Below are positions 1 through 8,732 of a stretch of 64,000 nt of DNA, piece by piece (positions within the stretch are counted from its first letter, which is position 1; the number at the start of each line of letters is the position of its first letter). The position numbers were made by a program, and so were the translations under genes. The notes below the pieces were generated by a model. It was not told the DNA's origin and did not search any database. It was given only the letters and a program-made list of their open reading frames with translations. Origin of the DNA: Gammaproteobacteria bacterium LSUCC0096 (GTDB taxonomy: Bacteria > Pseudomonadota > Gammaproteobacteria > Pseudomonadales > Litorivicinaceae); the NCBI GenBank assembly GCA_008087055.1, contig VIEA01000001.1, positions 1,364,014-1,428,013 of the forward strand, read 5' to 3'.

Positions 1-1
1 A

Positions 2-1378
2 ACGGACTACCGCTCAAGCTTTTCTAAAGCGGTGATCCAACGACTACCCTCAGAATCATCCGGAGCCATTGGAGCTCTAGCAATCGAAGGCACCGAACCC
101 GTTGCTGCTCGTTTGGGTCGGTATCCAACATTACGTGCACTTGCCCTGATCCAGCCGATTCTGGTCTTGCTTGTCATGGGCTACATCCACTGGCCAATTG
201 CGCTGGGTATCCTCATCACGACACCGCTCATTCCCCTGCTGATGGCACTCATTGGCATCGGTGCAAAATCAGCCAGCCAAAAACAAGTCGACGCACTGAC
301 TCGATTGGGCGCGCATTATCTCGATCGAATTCGAGGACTCGAGACATTGTGGATGCTCGGCGGCGCTCGCAATGTTGGCGCTGAAATTGAAGACAAGGCA
401 GACCAACTAAGACGTTCAACCATGGGTGTTCTAAAATTGGCTTTCCTAACATCAGCGGTCCTCGAGTTCTTCAGTTCACTTGCCATCGCAATGATCGCGG
501 TCTACATCGGCTTATCTCTGTTAAATCTCATTACACCACTGTTCGGCTTACCCTTATCGCCGCTCGAAGGCCTCTGCTTATTGGTTCTTGCACCCGAATT
601 TTATAACCCCATTCGACGGCTCATGGCTGCTTGGCATGATGCGTCTGAAGCGAAAAGTGCCGATGAAAAAGTCAAAGCAGTACTCGGAACGCAATGGCAA
701 ATTCCGCAAGAACATGAAGTAGAAAATAACCCGTCATCTGCATTGCTCTCGCTTCAGAACTATTCAGTCGGATTCGATCCTGAATCTCCGCTCATACAAC
801 CGGTTGATCTCGCAATTCAGACAGATGATCTCTGTGTCATTTTTGGACCCTCAGGCTCGGGTAAAAGTCAGTTTCTAGGGAGCCTACTTAATGGGAATGC
901 ACGACTCTCGGGTTCTATCCACATGGATGGGCAAACAATTCGATCACTGACAGATCAACGCCAACACATCGCATGGATGGGCCAATCACAGTGGTTTGAT
1001 GAGGGCAGTATTCGTCACGCTTTGAGTTATGGCCAACCAACTGCTGAAGATCAACGCTATCTGGATATTCTTGATCAAGTTGGGCTCTTAGAACAGCTCG
1101 GTCAAAAGCCTCTAGATCGGGAGCTCGGACCGCGAGGAGCTGGCCTTTCTGGAGGACAATTAAGACGACTGGGACTTGCCCGAGCTCTGCTCAGACAACC
1201 ACGACTTCTAATCCTCGATGAGCCGACGGCACATCTTGATGCTGACTCAGCTGACCAATTAGCTCAATTAATCCGTGATCTCAAAACCACATGTTTACTG
1301 GTGACTCACGATAGTCGATTTGAAAATGAGACGCTCATTTACGATCTGAAAAATCGTTCTTTGGAACGTCGCTCATGA
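2..1378 (+). CDS. cydD: Glutathione/cysteine ABC exporter subunit CydD (5' end outside window)
   Basis: The frame is open to the left edge, so the GTG at 32 is internal and the N-terminal part of the membrane domain is missing. What remains has the later transmembrane helices and a full ATPase domain: Walker A GPSGSGKS near residue 280 of the visible part, signature LSGGQLRRLGLARA and Walker B LLILDEPT. The stretch reading GAHYLDRIRGLETL after the helices is typical of CydD. In the family, CydD pairs with CydC to export cysteine and glutathione to the periplasm, which is needed to assemble cytochrome bd. Its stop overlaps the cydC start (ATGA), so the two are co-translated. No cydAB is seen here. 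Confidence 0.9.
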   Translation, partial: TDYRSSFSKAVIQRLPSESSGAIGALAIEGTEPVAARLGRYPTLRALALIQPILVLLVMGYIHWPIALGILITTPLIPLLMALIGIGAKSASQKQVDALTRLGAHYLDRIRGLETLWMLGGARNVGAEIEDKADQLRRSTMGVLKLAFLTSAVLEFFSSLAIAMIAVYIGLSLLNLITPLFGLPLSPLEGLCLLVLAPEFYNPIRRLMAAWHDASEAKSADEKVKAVLGTQWQIPQEHEVENNPSSALLSLQNYSVGFDPESPLIQPVDLAIQTDDLCVIFGPSGSGKSQFLGSLLNGNARLSGSIHMDGQTIRSLTDQRQHIAWMGQSQWFDEGSIRHALSYGQPTAEDQRYLDILDQVGLLEQLGQKPLDRELGPRGAGLSGGQLRRLGLARALLRQPRLLILDEPTAHLDADSADQLAQLIRDLKTTCLLVTHDSRFENETLIYDLKNRSLERRS

Positions 1379-2934
1379 CATTACGCGGTCTTATCAAACA
1401 CCTGAATGTGAAAATGACTCCGCTCATTTTAGCGATCGTTCTAACCATCATCATGACCTTATCATCACTTGGACTATTAGCCTTGTCAGGCTGGTTCTTA
1501 AGTGCCGCGTCGATCGCAGGGCTCGCCGCTTTAAGCGGAGCTTTCGGTTTCAATATCCTACAACCGTCGTCCATGATTCGAGGCTTGGCTGTCAGCCGGA
1601 CGCTATCACGTTACGTAGAGCGCTTATTGAGCCATGACGCGACATTGCGTGTGGTTGTGAAGTTGAGGCGTTTCATTTTCGATGGCCTTTTAGATGGCAT
1701 TGGGCACCGGCCAAGCAATGACCAAGAGGCGCTCGACCGATTAGTACAAGACGCCTCAGTGGTTGAAGGTGCATTATTGCGAACCCTTCTTCCCCTGGTT
1801 GGCGCCGTTATCGCAGGATTATTTGTACCAATCCTCGCAGCGATTGTTGCACCCTCAGCTGTGATCCCCGCATTCATTCCTCTCGCAGTCTTCATCGGCA
1901 CTTTAGTGGTCCGTCGGCCGGGTTATCGAGCGCTTGCCGAACAGATTGATGTTCAATCACGCAGAGCGAGAAACCGCGCCATCGCGCTGGCTGATGGCCG
2001 CTATGAACTACAACTGGCATTTGACGATAACGAGTTAAGTGAGCTGACTCGCGATGCATACAAACCACTTGCCGATCTGCGACTGGCCAAGGTATCAAGA
2101 GAGCTGACAGACAAAGTTTGCATGGGTGTAGCCCATGCTGTCTCACTTGTTTGGATCGCGACCTTACCCATTGATCTTCCGATATTGGTCGCATTACTCA
2201 TCAGCTCGCTTGGGGTCGGTGAATTATTAATTCCCGGTATCTTAGTGTCATTCGAGTCACGTCGCGTTGAACTGTCGCTTGCGCGCCTACCTCACACTCA
2301 AGACGCACCCGAGGCACAATCGCAGTCTGATGGGCTCAACGTATCGGATTTACAATTCAGTCCAACGCCCGACTCGGACCCGCTTTGTGCACCCTTCAGC
2401 TTCCAATTAAGCAACGGCCACCATATACGTTTAACCGGGCCATCAGGCGTTGGTAAAACGACCTGCCTGAAAACAATTATCGGACTTCTCCCGGCATATT
2501 CAGGTTCAGTGACAAAGCCTGATACGGTTGGCTTAGTTGAACAAACACCCTGGCTACCATCAGATGTTCTCTGGCGATCGCTCACACTCGGCCTGCCAGA
2601 GCAGCCAAATGAGTCAGAGTTCTGGAGAGCCCTGCAAGTAGTTGAACTCGATGAATGGGTGAACAATCTCCCAAATCAAGAACGGACTTGGATTGGGACA
2701 GATGGTGTGATGCCATCTGGGGGACAATGGCGACGTCTTGCAATTGCGCGTCTGATTCTTCAAAAACCACAACTTGCTTTACTTGATGAACCAACTGAAG
2801 GCCTTGAAGAGGAACTTGCTTACCGATTAATGGAGCGTCTGGTTGAGGAGTTCAAAGACCACATACTAATTGTTGTCTCTCACCGAGATGAAGCAACCCG
2901 CTTCATCCCAAATGAGATTCGACTCACGCCTTAA
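1375..2934 (+). CDS. cydC: Glutathione/cysteine ABC exporter subunit CydC
   Basis: This 519-residue protein has an N-terminal exporter membrane domain (about residues 15-285) followed by an ATPase with Walker A GPSGVGKTT, signature PSGGQWRRLAIAR and Walker B LALLDEPTEGL. The early segment LSGWFLSAASIAGL is characteristic of CydC. It forms the heterodimer with the upstream CydD, whose stop it overlaps by 4 nt. All ATPase motifs are intact, in contrast to the degenerate ABC proteins further on. Its stop shares a TTAA with the stop of the convergent hydrolase gene. Confidence 0.92.
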   Translation: MTLRGLIKHLNVKMTPLILAIVLTIIMTLSSLGLLALSGWFLSAASIAGLAALSGAFGFNILQPSSMIRGLAVSRTLSRYVERLLSHDATLRVVVKLRRFIFDGLLDGIGHRPSNDQEALDRLVQDASVVEGALLRTLLPLVGAVIAGLFVPILAAIVAPSAVIPAFIPLAVFIGTLVVRRPGYRALAEQIDVQSRRARNRAIALADGRYELQLAFDDNELSELTRDAYKPLADLRLAKVSRELTDKVCMGVAHAVSLVWIATLPIDLPILVALLISSLGVGELLIPGILVSFESRRVELSLARLPHTQDAPEAQSQSDGLNVSDLQFSPTPDSDPLCAPFSFQLSNGHHIRLTGPSGVGKTTCLKTIIGLLPAYSGSVTKPDTVGLVEQTPWLPSDVLWRSLTLGLPEQPNESEFWRALQVVELDEWVNNLPNQERTWIGTDGVMPSGGQWRRLAIARLILQKPQLALLDEPTEGLEEELAYRLMERLVEEFKDHILIVVSHRDEATRFIPNEIRLTP

Positions 2935-3605
2935 ACGAGACGAATTTCCAAGTCTTTCAATCCATCAATTTTGCCATGCAAATGATCTCCGCGAACCACA
3001 GCACTGACTCCTGAAGGCGTTCCTGTGAATACTAAATCCCCCGCCTTCAGTTCCTGTAATGTTGATAGAAAGGCAATCAACTCCACCGTGTTATAGGCCA
3101 TCTGATTGATATCGCCCGCTTGACGCTCTTGGCCATTCACATCAAGAGTGATTGACGCATTCTCCATCAAACCAGTTTCTGATTTTGGAGTAACAACACC
3201 CATGACTCCTGCGTCATCGAAGTTTTTCGCAATTTCCCAAGGGCGACCTTTGTCTTTGGCTTCGGCCTGACGATCACGACGCGTAAAATCGAGTCCCACC
3301 GCATAGCCAAAGATAATTGCTTCTGCTTCTTTGAGGCTCAGATTACGACCACCTTCTCCGAGCACTGCAACTAGCTCTACTTCGTGATGCAAATCTTGAG
3401 TATGACTTGGATACCGAACATCCGGTCCAAATGTGAGCGCATCGAAGCTTTTCTGAAAATGAAAAGGTGCCTTTCGATCAACTTCGCCACCCATTTCTTT
3501 TGCATGCTCTTCATAGTTTTTAGCGATACAAAAGATGCGGTTCACTGGAAGGCGACGACCATCTGTTGTTAAAAATTCTGGATGTGTTGGGGAATTCCAA
3601 TTCAT
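2931..3605 (-). CDS. Fumarylacetoacetate hydrolase family protein (YcgM-like acylpyruvase)
   Basis: The protein is 224 residues from the ATG at 3605. It has the FAH fold hallmarks: FCIAKNYEEHAKEMGG near the N-terminus, the metal-binding HHEVELV segment, FTRRDRQ, and the C-terminal GDLVFTGTPSGV loop. Short FAH proteins of this type are acylpyruvate hydrolases or oxaloacetate tautomerase/decarboxylases. The exact substrate cannot be read here. An in-frame GTG at 3614 is an alternative start and lies where transcription from the predicted promoter would begin. Longer reading frames upstream overlap the divergent gene and are not needed by the family length. Confidence 0.82.
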   Translation of the reverse strand: MNWNSPTHPEFLTTDGRRLPVNRIFCIAKNYEEHAKEMGGEVDRKAPFHFQKSFDALTFGPDVRYPSHTQDLHHEVELVAVLGEGGRNLSLKEAEAIIFGYAVGLDFTRRDRQAEAKDKGRPWEIAKNFDDAGVMGVVTPKSETGLMENASITLDVNGQERQAGDINQMAYNTVELIAFLSTLQELKAGDLVFTGTPSGVSAVVRGDHLHGKIDGLKDLEIRLV

Positions 3606-3629
3606 AGGGATCACGAAACCTCGTATACT
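3601..3629 (+). promoter_or_regulatory. Predicted sigma-70 promoter for the QueD-like gene
   Basis: TTCATA (3601-3606) and TATACT (3624-3629) are 17 nt apart. The ATG of the QueD-like gene is 7 nt after the -10, the usual start-site distance, which suggests a leaderless message. There is no Shine-Dalgarno sequence before that ATG. The -35 overlaps the start codon of the divergent gene. Confidence 0.38.
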
Positions 3630-3650
3630 TTTTGTATGAGTATTTACCAA
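3622..3650 (-). promoter_or_regulatory. Predicted sigma-70 promoter for the FAH-family gene
   Basis: Read on the minus strand, TTGGTA (3650-3645) and TATACG (3627-3622) are separated by exactly 17 nt. Transcription would start about 3615, right at the in-frame GTG, so the message could be leaderless. The -10 shares the palindrome GTATAC with the opposing promoter. This is a pattern match only. Confidence 0.35.
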
Positions 3651-4079
3651 ACCATTAAAACCTTCGACAACTACCCATGCAGTCATCGACAGTGGCGGCA
3701 TCAGGGTCATTGTAGATTCATTCACGGCTACTCACGTAGCTTTAAAATGACTTTTGGTTGCACAGATTTAACTGAATCTGGGTTCGGAGTCGATTTTGGT
3801 GAATTTTCAGATATCAAGGATTGGCTTTCACACTGGTTCGACCACACAACACTGATCAATGAAGACGATCCTGAACTCCAGTTGTTCAAAGAACTCCACG
3901 ACAAAGAAATCTTGGATTTGCGTGTGTTACCAAACGTCAGCATGGAACGAACCGCTGAATTCGTATTTGAATATGTCGATACCTGGATACGCGAACAAAC
4001 CAACAACCGATCATTTTTAATCGAAGTCGAATGCAGAGAAAACAGTAAGAATGCGGGTATTTATCGACCCAACGTTTGA
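3636..4079 (+). CDS. 6-pyruvoyl-tetrahydropterin synthase / QueD-like protein
   Basis: Starting at the ATG at 3636, the 147-residue protein follows the T-fold synthase family: SHRQWRHQGHC then FIHGYSRSF, GFGVDFGEFSDIKDWL, FDHTTLINEDDP, and the C-terminal Glu of VECRENSKN. The family zinc site normally has a His outside and HxH inside the second motif. Here the second motif reads HGY, so one expected ligand is Tyr. From memory a whole subfamily shares HRQWRH...HGYSR, so this is probably not decay, but its reaction may differ from queuosine synthesis. No other queuosine genes are nearby. Its 3' end overlaps the convergent MFS gene by 19 nt. Confidence 0.75.
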   Translation: MSIYQTIKTFDNYPCSHRQWRHQGHCRFIHGYSRSFKMTFGCTDLTESGFGVDFGEFSDIKDWLSHWFDHTTLINEDDPELQLFKELHDKEILDLRVLPNVSMERTAEFVFEYVDTWIREQTNNRSFLIEVECRENSKNAGIYRPNV

Positions 4080-5230
4080 TTGATACGTCCATAGAGCCAC
4101 ATACACAAAGCACCGACTCCACCGATCATGGCGAGCATAATCAAAAATGCATTCCATCCAAACAACTCGTAAACGTAACCCATGAGCCAAGCACCAAGCG
4201 CACCTCCCGCGTAATAGCAGGACACATAGAGACCATTCACAACGCCACCAAGTGAACGCGCATTATGGTTCACTTCAGAGGCAGCCAGCGTGTGAATTAA
4301 AAACATCCCAAGACACATCACAAAGACTTGCGCGATCAGCATCCAGACATCGCCCAATGACAGCGCCAGTGATCCAATCATCACAATAAAACCCATCATG
4401 GCGACGCGAATCGGTCCACCGAAGCGTTTAGCGAGCCAGCCAGCCGTTAACGCTGATACGATCCCAATGCTATATCCGAGATAGCTCTGACCAATCAAGC
4501 CAGTCGATGCATTGGGGTCGACCTCATTAATTCGAAACGGCAAATAATTCAGGTAGCCAGCAAATACCCAAAACATACAGAGAACCGACAAATAGATCAG
4601 GGCGTTTCCTCGACTTGTCATTGCTTGCTTAATCAGTGCTGCATCAGGCTTAATCAAATTCAACGGTTTCGGTGTTGCGCGCCGCCAAGGAGTCAATGTG
4701 ACCAACACCAAAAGAATGGCCCACATCGAAGCGACCCATTCCCATTCAATCACTGCAGCCAGTTGACCCGACACGACACGCCCAGCCATACCACCAAAAA
4801 TTGTCGACGAAATATAGAGCGCCATCACACGTGATAATTCAGCTCCTTCTCGACCAGATGCCAAATAGGCCATTGTTGCAGTCATGATCGCCGGAAGCAG
4901 AGCGCCTTGGATCAGCCGAAGAATCAACATGCCCTCATAAGAATGGACAAACCCAGACCATGCCATAGCGATCGCCAATAAAGGCAATGCCCATTTCAGG
5001 ATTGTCAGTGCACTGAGTTGTTTTAAAAAAATGCCATAGCTGAGTGGAGCAATTGCCAGAGGGATTAAGGTCACAGAGACCAAAAGACCTGCCTCAGGTT
5101 TTGAAACCATGAAGCGCTCAGCAAGTTCTGAGAGCATTGGCTGCGGTGCATACAAGACGCAGAAACAAATCATGATCGAGAGATACAAAAATACCTCTCC
5201 TTGATGGTTTGATGCTTGTTTTGTGTTCAC
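4061..5230 (-). CDS. MFS transporter (YnfM-like)
   Basis: This 389-residue protein has about twelve hydrophobic helices in the usual 6+6 pattern and a central basic loop around WRRATPKP. The N-terminal segment CVLYAPQPMLSELAERF is typical of the YnfM/arabinose-efflux group of major facilitator exporters. The substrate is unknown. It starts with GTG overlapping the stop of the preceding cNMP-domain-like gene (GTGA, 5227-5230), so it is translationally coupled to the degenerate ABC cluster and may work with it. Confidence 0.8.
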   Translation of the reverse strand: MNTKQASNHQGEVFLYLSIMICFCVLYAPQPMLSELAERFMVSKPEAGLLVSVTLIPLAIAPLSYGIFLKQLSALTILKWALPLLAIAMAWSGFVHSYEGMLILRLIQGALLPAIMTATMAYLASGREGAELSRVMALYISSTIFGGMAGRVVSGQLAAVIEWEWVASMWAILLVLVTLTPWRRATPKPLNLIKPDAALIKQAMTSRGNALIYLSVLCMFWVFAGYLNYLPFRINEVDPNASTGLIGQSYLGYSIGIVSALTAGWLAKRFGGPIRVAMMGFIVMIGSLALSLGDVWMLIAQVFVMCLGMFLIHTLAASEVNHNARSLGGVVNGLYVSCYYAGGALGAWLMGYVYELFGWNAFLIMLAMIGGVGALCMWLYGRINQTLGR

Positions 5231-5691
5231 TTCAGAAAATTCTGCCTGAGTTCATGAAAGCGCCTGACTCCGCGCTCGAAGCCCCGTATCAAAGCAACTG
5301 GAACTTCCTGGGTCTCGCACAAATCGCGATAAAGACGACCAGCTAACATCGGCGTCACGCTCTCATGAAATACACGCTTTCTCCGAGGCTCGACAGATAA
5401 CATTTGTCCAAAACGACCGGAGTCGAGATAAATCAGCGTCATTGAACGGTCAGCAAGCCACTCTCGATCCGTCATCCAGCCTGTGAGAAATTCATCCAAT
5501 CCCACAATACCCGGGGACCTTTCTCCGCGTCGCATCGCAAATTGCCCACGTAGCACGATATAAATATCAGGAAAATCATCTTCAGCAATCAGGGTTTCAC
5601 CAGGACTCAGCGTTTTAATCACAGCATTATCGAGCCAATGCCGATATTCTTGCTCGGTCAGAGCTCCAAGGAAAAGTTGCTGCTCAATCAT
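5227..5691 (-). CDS. Cyclic nucleotide-binding-domain-like protein (degenerate export cluster)
   Basis: Starting at the ATG at 5691, which overlaps the preceding stop by 8 nt, the product is 154 residues. Residues about 8-100 look like a cNMP-binding/cupin beta-roll: TLSPGETLIAEDD, then YIVLRGQFAMRRG, then a GLDEFL turn. A basic helical C-terminus follows (RGFERGVRRFHELR). The phosphate-binding Gly-Glu and Arg of true cAMP receptors are not evident and there is no helix-turn-helix, so it is probably a structural or regulatory partner. Such domains accompany NHLM-type export ABC proteins. The call as a domain is fairly safe; the function is inferred. Confidence 0.6.
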   Translation of the reverse strand: MIEQQLFLGALTEQEYRHWLDNAVIKTLSPGETLIAEDDFPDIYIVLRGQFAMRRGERSPGIVGLDEFLTGWMTDREWLADRSMTLIYLDSGRFGQMLSVEPRRKRVFHESVTPMLAGRLYRDLCETQEVPVALIRGFERGVRRFHELRQNFLK

Positions 5692-7522
5692 GCGCAATCT
5701 CCCAATGAATCGAAGCTTGACCTTTGAGCAGCTCATTTCGATCAACGACAAATCGCGTACCGGAGCGCTCAACCAAACTATGGATGACATGCGCTCGCGA
5801 CGATTGATCGAGACCCATCAACCAATGATCCAACCACATCAATTGACCTTTTCGCGACAACGCCCTCGCCAGTTTCAGGCGATTCATGCCATGTGGACCC
5901 GCCATCGATTGCAAAGCCCCTAATGGTGCATTGAGACGATCATGGAGCAGTTCAATCCAATGATTCGCAGATAGTGCTTGGAGATGCATCTCGAGCGTTG
6001 AGGGCTCGATGCCTTGCTCAATAAATAACCATTCCCCAACGGTCGAAACTTCAGAATCCCTGGGGTGATCCAACATGATGACTGAATATGCCAACACTCG
6101 AGGGTCTAAACGTGCCACGTCCATCCCACCGACGCGAACAACACCACGCTCGGGAGACACTTGGCGGAGTAATAAATACTTAAGCGTTGAAAGACCTGCA
6201 CCTTCGGCAGCCGTAATTCGAACCAAGCTGTCATCCGGACAATGGAAGTTCATTTGATCAAACAGCGGCGCTTCGCCTGCATGACGACGAAACACGACTC
6301 CCTCGTATTGCACTTCACCACTCAACGCTAGTGGTCTTATTGTTTTACGACGGCCTTGCTCGGCCGGTGAATCAAAACTCACAGGCATGGCAGCTCGCAA
6401 ACGCTCAAGTAACAGGAGAGCCCCAAGGGATAGGCCTGTTAACACCACAGGTCGGACGTCATCAGTCGATGCGATCGCTGGAATCACTAAACTTGCTGCA
6501 ATGACAGAGCGACTGAACCGACTATACTCAGCCACCAATTCAATTCGGGCCACGACCCACTGACGCGCCTGGTCCCAGACCTCTAAAATACGCTCTCTGA
6601 CGGATGGCACGCCATCACGCGACAAGCGAAGTGAGAGCCAACGCATGGGTTGATCAATAGCGGGAAGATCTGGCAATAGTCGTCGCACATACACCCAGTA
6701 TGCTCCGCTAATCAAACAGCCCGAAAACATCAGTGATATTGCAAGTATTGGAGCTTCAAACAGAAGAATCAGCGTTGTCATTGCCAGTGCCGCAGCTAAA
6801 CCAACCAGTGAGACATCTCGAAACTGCTGCGCTAATAGGTGAATTGCCCAGATAGACAGAGCGCTGATTCCCAGCGAGCCAACAGCAACTGCTGAATAGT
6901 GATAACTCAAAGAGAAGCCTGGAGCCTCAAGAGCAACTAATGCGCAGAGCCAACTGACTACGGCGACGATCGACAATATCGAAGCGATAACCAAAACCAC
7001 CAGTGCTCGACGTTCTTCGGGGACCGAATCCTGTTCTAGAATTGTGCGTGGGACGTGGTCGGCAATCAGTGGTGTGACAACATCTGGCGACATTGGTTGA
7101 TTCAGTTTGATTGCTTGGTCCAATGACTCGCCAAACCAAGATCGGAATGTGGGCTGTGCTAACTTCACACTCCAGTCGACCAGACCATCATCTATTCCTG
7201 CGGAAGACATCATTTGACGGATCGGTTGAATCAGCTGATTACGACCTAAATCACCAAGTCTTGGTATGAGGCTTAACGGTAAGCGGCTCTCAAATGAGAT
7301 TGCGGTCTCCGCGATCAATTGAACACGGAGATAGTCTGACTCAGGCACCAAAAACCACCCGGATTCAGGGACTGGCATGGTACCGACTTCATCGCCTGCA
7401 ACCAAAACTCGAAGCCTGGCATGCCCCTCTTTCACTTGCCATAAGCGATCTCTAGCAAGGCCAGCTGACACCTTGCCGGCTTCGAGTCTAAAAATTTGTG
7501 GTTCAGTCAAGCTCAATGACAT
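5684..7522 (-). CDS. NHLM-ABC2-like exporter protein with degenerate ATPase domain
   Basis: This 612-residue protein has three parts: an N-terminal cupin/cNMP-like region (about 10-90), about five or six hydrophobic helices (172-375), and a C-terminal ABC-ATPase-like domain (about 400-612). The layout matches the second ABC protein of NHLM/NHLP peptide export systems. Every catalytic motif is changed. The Walker A position reads AEGAGLST (Lys replaced by Leu444), the signature reads AGPHG in place of LSGGQ, Walker B ends LDHW (Glu to His566), and the H-loop His is Asp. Flanking family sequence such as NRLKLARALSR is kept and the frame is intact. It therefore looks like a conserved pseudo-ATPase. 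It overlaps both neighbours. Confidence 0.7.
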   Translation of the reverse strand: MSLSLTEPQIFRLEAGKVSAGLARDRLWQVKEGHARLRVLVAGDEVGTMPVPESGWFLVPESDYLRVQLIAETAISFESRLPLSLIPRLGDLGRNQLIQPIRQMMSSAGIDDGLVDWSVKLAQPTFRSWFGESLDQAIKLNQPMSPDVVTPLIADHVPRTILEQDSVPEERRALVVLVIASILSIVAVVSWLCALVALEAPGFSLSYHYSAVAVGSLGISALSIWAIHLLAQQFRDVSLVGLAAALAMTTLILLFEAPILAISLMFSGCLISGAYWVYVRRLLPDLPAIDQPMRWLSLRLSRDGVPSVRERILEVWDQARQWVVARIELVAEYSRFSRSVIAASLVIPAIASTDDVRPVVLTGLSLGALLLLERLRAAMPVSFDSPAEQGRRKTIRPLALSGEVQYEGVVFRRHAGEAPLFDQMNFHCPDDSLVRITAAEGAGLSTLKYLLLRQVSPERGVVRVGGMDVARLDPRVLAYSVIMLDHPRDSEVSTVGEWLFIEQGIEPSTLEMHLQALSANHWIELLHDRLNAPLGALQSMAGPHGMNRLKLARALSRKGQLMWLDHWLMGLDQSSRAHVIHSLVERSGTRFVVDRNELLKGQASIHWEIAHD

Positions 7523-8732
7523 CCCCTTCCCACAAATCTGAAACGCTCGAGAAAACCAAAATACGGCAGTTGGCTGAGCCCAATCGGTTTAAGAGCTCCA
7601 TCTGCCGGTCGGCAGATAAAGGTGCCAATGCGTCCACCAGGATTAATGTGTCTGCGCCTTGCGCGAGCGCCCGAGCCACAGACAAAGCGGCGGCCTCTGA
7701 TGAGGAAAGGCCCTGATTATCAGGACCAATACGATAATTCAGTGATCCCCCAAACCGCTCTCGCCAATGATCAAAGCCGATCAAATCCATCAAATTACCG
7801 AAATGATATTCACCGACTTCGCTCGCATCCCAAGCGAAGTTACTTCGCAATGTACCCGGCAAAAACTCCGACTCAGGCCCTAAAACCGTAATCGGCTCTC
7901 CTTCGCGAACCAGTTCCTCGCTCGCTCTCAAGAGCATCTCAGGAACTTGAGTGCGTAATACGTGTACTCCAGGACCTTTAATGTTCAGCAAGTGACGAAG
8001 TTCACTCATCATTTTTTTAGGCTCACGTTCAGTTCGTACACGCGGGTTTTGAGTGAGTGCTCGTGCCTGCTTGAAATGGCGCGTCGGCATGAGATCAAGA
8101 AATAAAAAACCAAGCCCAACCACCCAGATTGATGCGGATAAATGCAGAACACTATTGAGTAACAACATTCCAATAATCGTACTGATCGCCAGAATACGCC
8201 CGCCTACGTCTCTCGAAAGACGCGGAATCCAATCAGGTGCCATTGCCTCAAGCGCAGCTTCTAAATCATTCCACTGAGACCTGTGGATGAGCGTGATCGA
8301 TGTATAGGTCGTGGATGCAAGAATAAGCGCGGTTAGAATCCAAAGTGGTGTCAATGAGGCATCAGTGACTTGGCCAAGGATACTGACCAACATTAGAAGT
8401 AGCAGTCGCGCAAGCACAACCAGAGTGAGAGCGAACCATTGAACTGTGAGGGCGTAATCAGGACTGTTTGGCTCAAGTACGTAGCCACCCACAGCAAATG
8501 CTTTTCGCCACCGTGTCACATGTATTTTTGAATCACCATCAACACTCATTACCCAACCAATCAATTGGTAACGAACGCGTTGAAGTAACCCTTTTTCATC
8601 AACAAAAACGGAGCCTGCGAGGGGAGGTTTGAGTCGGCGTTCTTTAACTTGGTAGCCGAGTGTTCCAGCTTCATCAGCGACAGCTTCAAAAGTCGCACCT
8701 GTCGCAATCAAACCATCAAGAATTGCCGTCAT
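7503..8732 (-). CDS. NHLM-ABC1-like exporter protein, degenerate peptidase and ATPase domains
   Basis: This 409-residue protein begins (1-92) with a segment resembling the second half of a C39-type leader peptidase, ending in RKAFAVGGYVLEP. No QxxxCG cysteine motif is present. About four hydrophobic helices follow (98-150 and 180-213), fewer than the six of normal exporters. The C-terminal part aligns with the later half of an ABC ATPase: PGTLRSN, then LSSSE in place of LSGGQ (342-346), then VARALAQGADTLILVD with Ala368 where the catalytic Glu should be. No Walker A can be found. It overlaps the next gene by 20 nt and the previous one by 4 nt. It is probably the partner of the 612-residue pseudo-ABC protein. 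Confidence 0.65.
   Translation of the reverse strand: MTAILDGLIATGATFEAVADEAGTLGYQVKERRLKPPLAGSVFVDEKGLLQRVRYQLIGWVMSVDGDSKIHVTRWRKAFAVGGYVLEPNSPDYALTVQWFALTLVVLARLLLLMLVSILGQVTDASLTPLWILTALILASTTYTSITLIHRSQWNDLEAALEAMAPDWIPRLSRDVGGRILAISTIIGMLLLNSVLHLSASIWVVGLGFLFLDLMPTRHFKQARALTQNPRVRTEREPKKMMSELRHLLNIKGPGVHVLRTQVPEMLLRASEELVREGEPITVLGPESEFLPGTLRSNFAWDASEVGEYHFGNLMDLIGFDHWRERFGGSLNYRIGPDNQGLSSSEAAALSVARALAQGADTLILVDALAPLSADRQMELLNRLGSANCRILVFSSVSDLWEGDVIELD

Noticed and set aside
3606-3725. Longer FAH-family start at 3725
   Set aside because: The extra residues are antisense to the QueD-like gene and do not match the FAH N-terminus.
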